The position numbers and the translations under genes were made by a program. A DNA stretch of 6,029 nt, from positions 1 through 6,029 of the forward strand of contig WRHA01000284.1 in the NCBI GenBank assembly GCA_009783395.1, given 5' to 3'. The notes beneath the pieces were generated by a model that saw nothing but the letters and a program-made list of their open reading frames with translations, did no database searches and had not been told where the DNA came from. Below are positions 5,116 to 6,029 of this stretch, piece after piece (the stretch's first letter is position 1; every line of letters begins with the position of its first letter). The stretch comes from Defluviitaleaceae bacterium (GTDB taxonomy: Bacteria > Bacillota > Clostridia > Lachnospirales > WQUN01).

Positions 5116-6029
5116 GTGTTTTTCAAAAAGAAGCAACAGGTGGCCGCAAACGTTAAAAAGGTAAGCGATATTGTTAATTCAACTGCACATAAGGAAAAAA
5201 AATATATTTCATTGATGGTGGTTCCGAGTGTCGGCAAAACGCACAGTTTACATATTCCACGTGCTGTTTTCATCGGGGTCTTCTTGTCGATGTTTTTTGT
5301 GAGCGCGCTTGTTGCGGGCTTTTATTTGCGCGGGTCGTATCTGGAAAACAGGGCGAACCGTTTGGAGGCGTCTCTCGGTGAAACGAGGGACAGCTTTGAA
5401 GAGTATCGCGAAACTTTCGCGCTGGATCATATTTATTTGCGTGACAGTTCGCATCGTGCGTATTTGCAGCTTAACGCGGTTCAATCCCGCTCGCGTGCGG
5501 AAGCCGCACAGCAAGGCGAACGCCACCAAGACGCTTTGTACATAACACAGGCGCATGTCGATTTTTTGGATCAAAATATTCGCGACCTCGAAGAGGCAAG
5601 GCGCGTGATTTTGGCTCGCTTGGATGATAAAAGCCGAATGATTCCTCAAATTGCGGAAACTGTGCGACTGTTAAACGAATCGCACGAAGGTCTTGTGAAT
5701 GAAGTGAACGGGCATTCCGAGATTGTTGTGCCGCCGACGGTGCTTCTTTTGCGCACGTACACGCCCGCTACCGAAACGGATCTTCTCGCACGGGTCGAAA
5801 CGCTGGCGAATGAGCTGCAGGTGCAACAAATGCTTTTTGAAAACATCGGCTCGTACACTTCGCGCATCGACAGATATTTGCGCAATTATCCCACGCTTAT
5901 GCCCATTGAAGGCGGAGAAGTTACGTCGGGTTTCGGCAGTCGTCTCGACCCGATTACCGGAAGATCCGCTTTTCACGAAGGTCTTGATATTCCGGCACCA
6001 TCCGGTACACCGATTATGGCGGCGGGCGG
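5116..6029 (+). CDS. Membrane-anchored M23-family metallopeptidase, 3' end outside window
   Basis: The GTG start at 5116 has GGGGAG 8 nt upstream and an in-frame stop just before it; 304 codons are visible before the window edge. A Lys-rich cytoplasmic N-terminus and the segment YISLMVVPSVGKTHSLHIPR (30-49) precede one membrane helix (about 50-71). A charged coiled-coil stalk follows (about 72-260). The LytM/M23 domain begins at GGEVTSGFGSRLDP (266-279), and FHEGLDIPAPSGTPI carries H287 and D291, the first two zinc ligands. The HxH motif that completes the site would lie beyond the window. Such proteins cleave peptidoglycan cross-bridges or stem peptides, or regulate other hydrolases if degenerate. 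The two visible ligands are intact, which favours an active enzyme. In Bacillota, genes of this layout are often followed by a bactofilin gene, which cannot be checked here. The gene is divergent from the 219-residue protein and may share its operator. Confidence 0.9.
   Translation, partial: MFFKKKQQVAANVKKVSDIVNSTAHKEKKYISLMVVPSVGKTHSLHIPRAVFIGVFLSMFFVSALVAGFYLRGSYLENRANRLEASLGETRDSFEEYRETFALDHIYLRDSSHRAYLQLNAVQSRSRAEAAQQGERHQDALYITQAHVDFLDQNIRDLEEARRVILARLDDKSRMIPQIAETVRLLNESHEGLVNEVNGHSEIVVPPTVLLLRTYTPATETDLLARVETLANELQVQQMLFENIGSYTSRIDRYLRNYPTLMPIEGGEVTSGFGSRLDPITGRSAFHEGLDIPAPSGTPIMAAG

Noticed and set aside
5248..5976. Minus-strand open frames opposite the M23 peptidase
   Set aside because: The plus-strand frame has a recognisable M23 domain, membrane anchor and ribosome binding site, and the antisense frames show no family signal.

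Overview
The window reads as chromosomal DNA of a motile, low-to-mid GC Bacillota, most likely a member of Clostridia. The grounds are purine-rich AGGGAG/AAGGGG ribosome binding sites in front of every gene, sigma-A-like promoters, a Bacillus-type tryptophanyl-tRNA synthetase, a FliS-like flagellar chaperone and a two-zinc-ribbon protein resembling the YvyF/TIGR03826 flagellar-operon family. No rRNA, tRNA, CRISPR array, transposase or insertion sequence was seen.

Layout. From about 4290 down to 1 the minus strand carries a compact, probably co-transcribed group: fliS-like (3727-4227), trpS (2738-3730, ATGA overlap with fliS), the zinc-ribbon protein (2326-2706), a 724-residue coiled-coil protein (121-2295) and the first 40 codons of a VanZ-like membrane protein (1-120, starting directly after the coiled-coil stop). 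A good sigma-A promoter (TTGAAA, 17 bp, TACAAT, with an extended -10 TG) lies just upstream of fliS. Upstream of it, on the same strand, is a 219-residue membrane-anchored protein of unknown function (4319-4978). From 5116 to the end the plus strand carries a GTG-started, membrane-anchored M23 metallopeptidase, cut by the window edge. The 137 bp between these two divergent genes holds back-to-back promoter candidates around a symmetric array of four TTTAC/GTAAA half-sites.

How the parts fit. FliS and the YvyF-like protein suggest a flagellar or cell-surface setting. TrpS is a housekeeping gene inside the cluster. The coiled-coil protein is the most unusual item: 688 residues without a proline, then a tail with a proline at exactly every fourth residue, encoded by 12-bp tandem repeats. 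Its place directly after the zinc-ribbon gene makes it a candidate for an undescribed cytoplasmic filament or scaffold, possibly linked to flagella or the cell pole. That role is inference. The M23 peptidase and VanZ-like protein point to envelope functions on both flanks.
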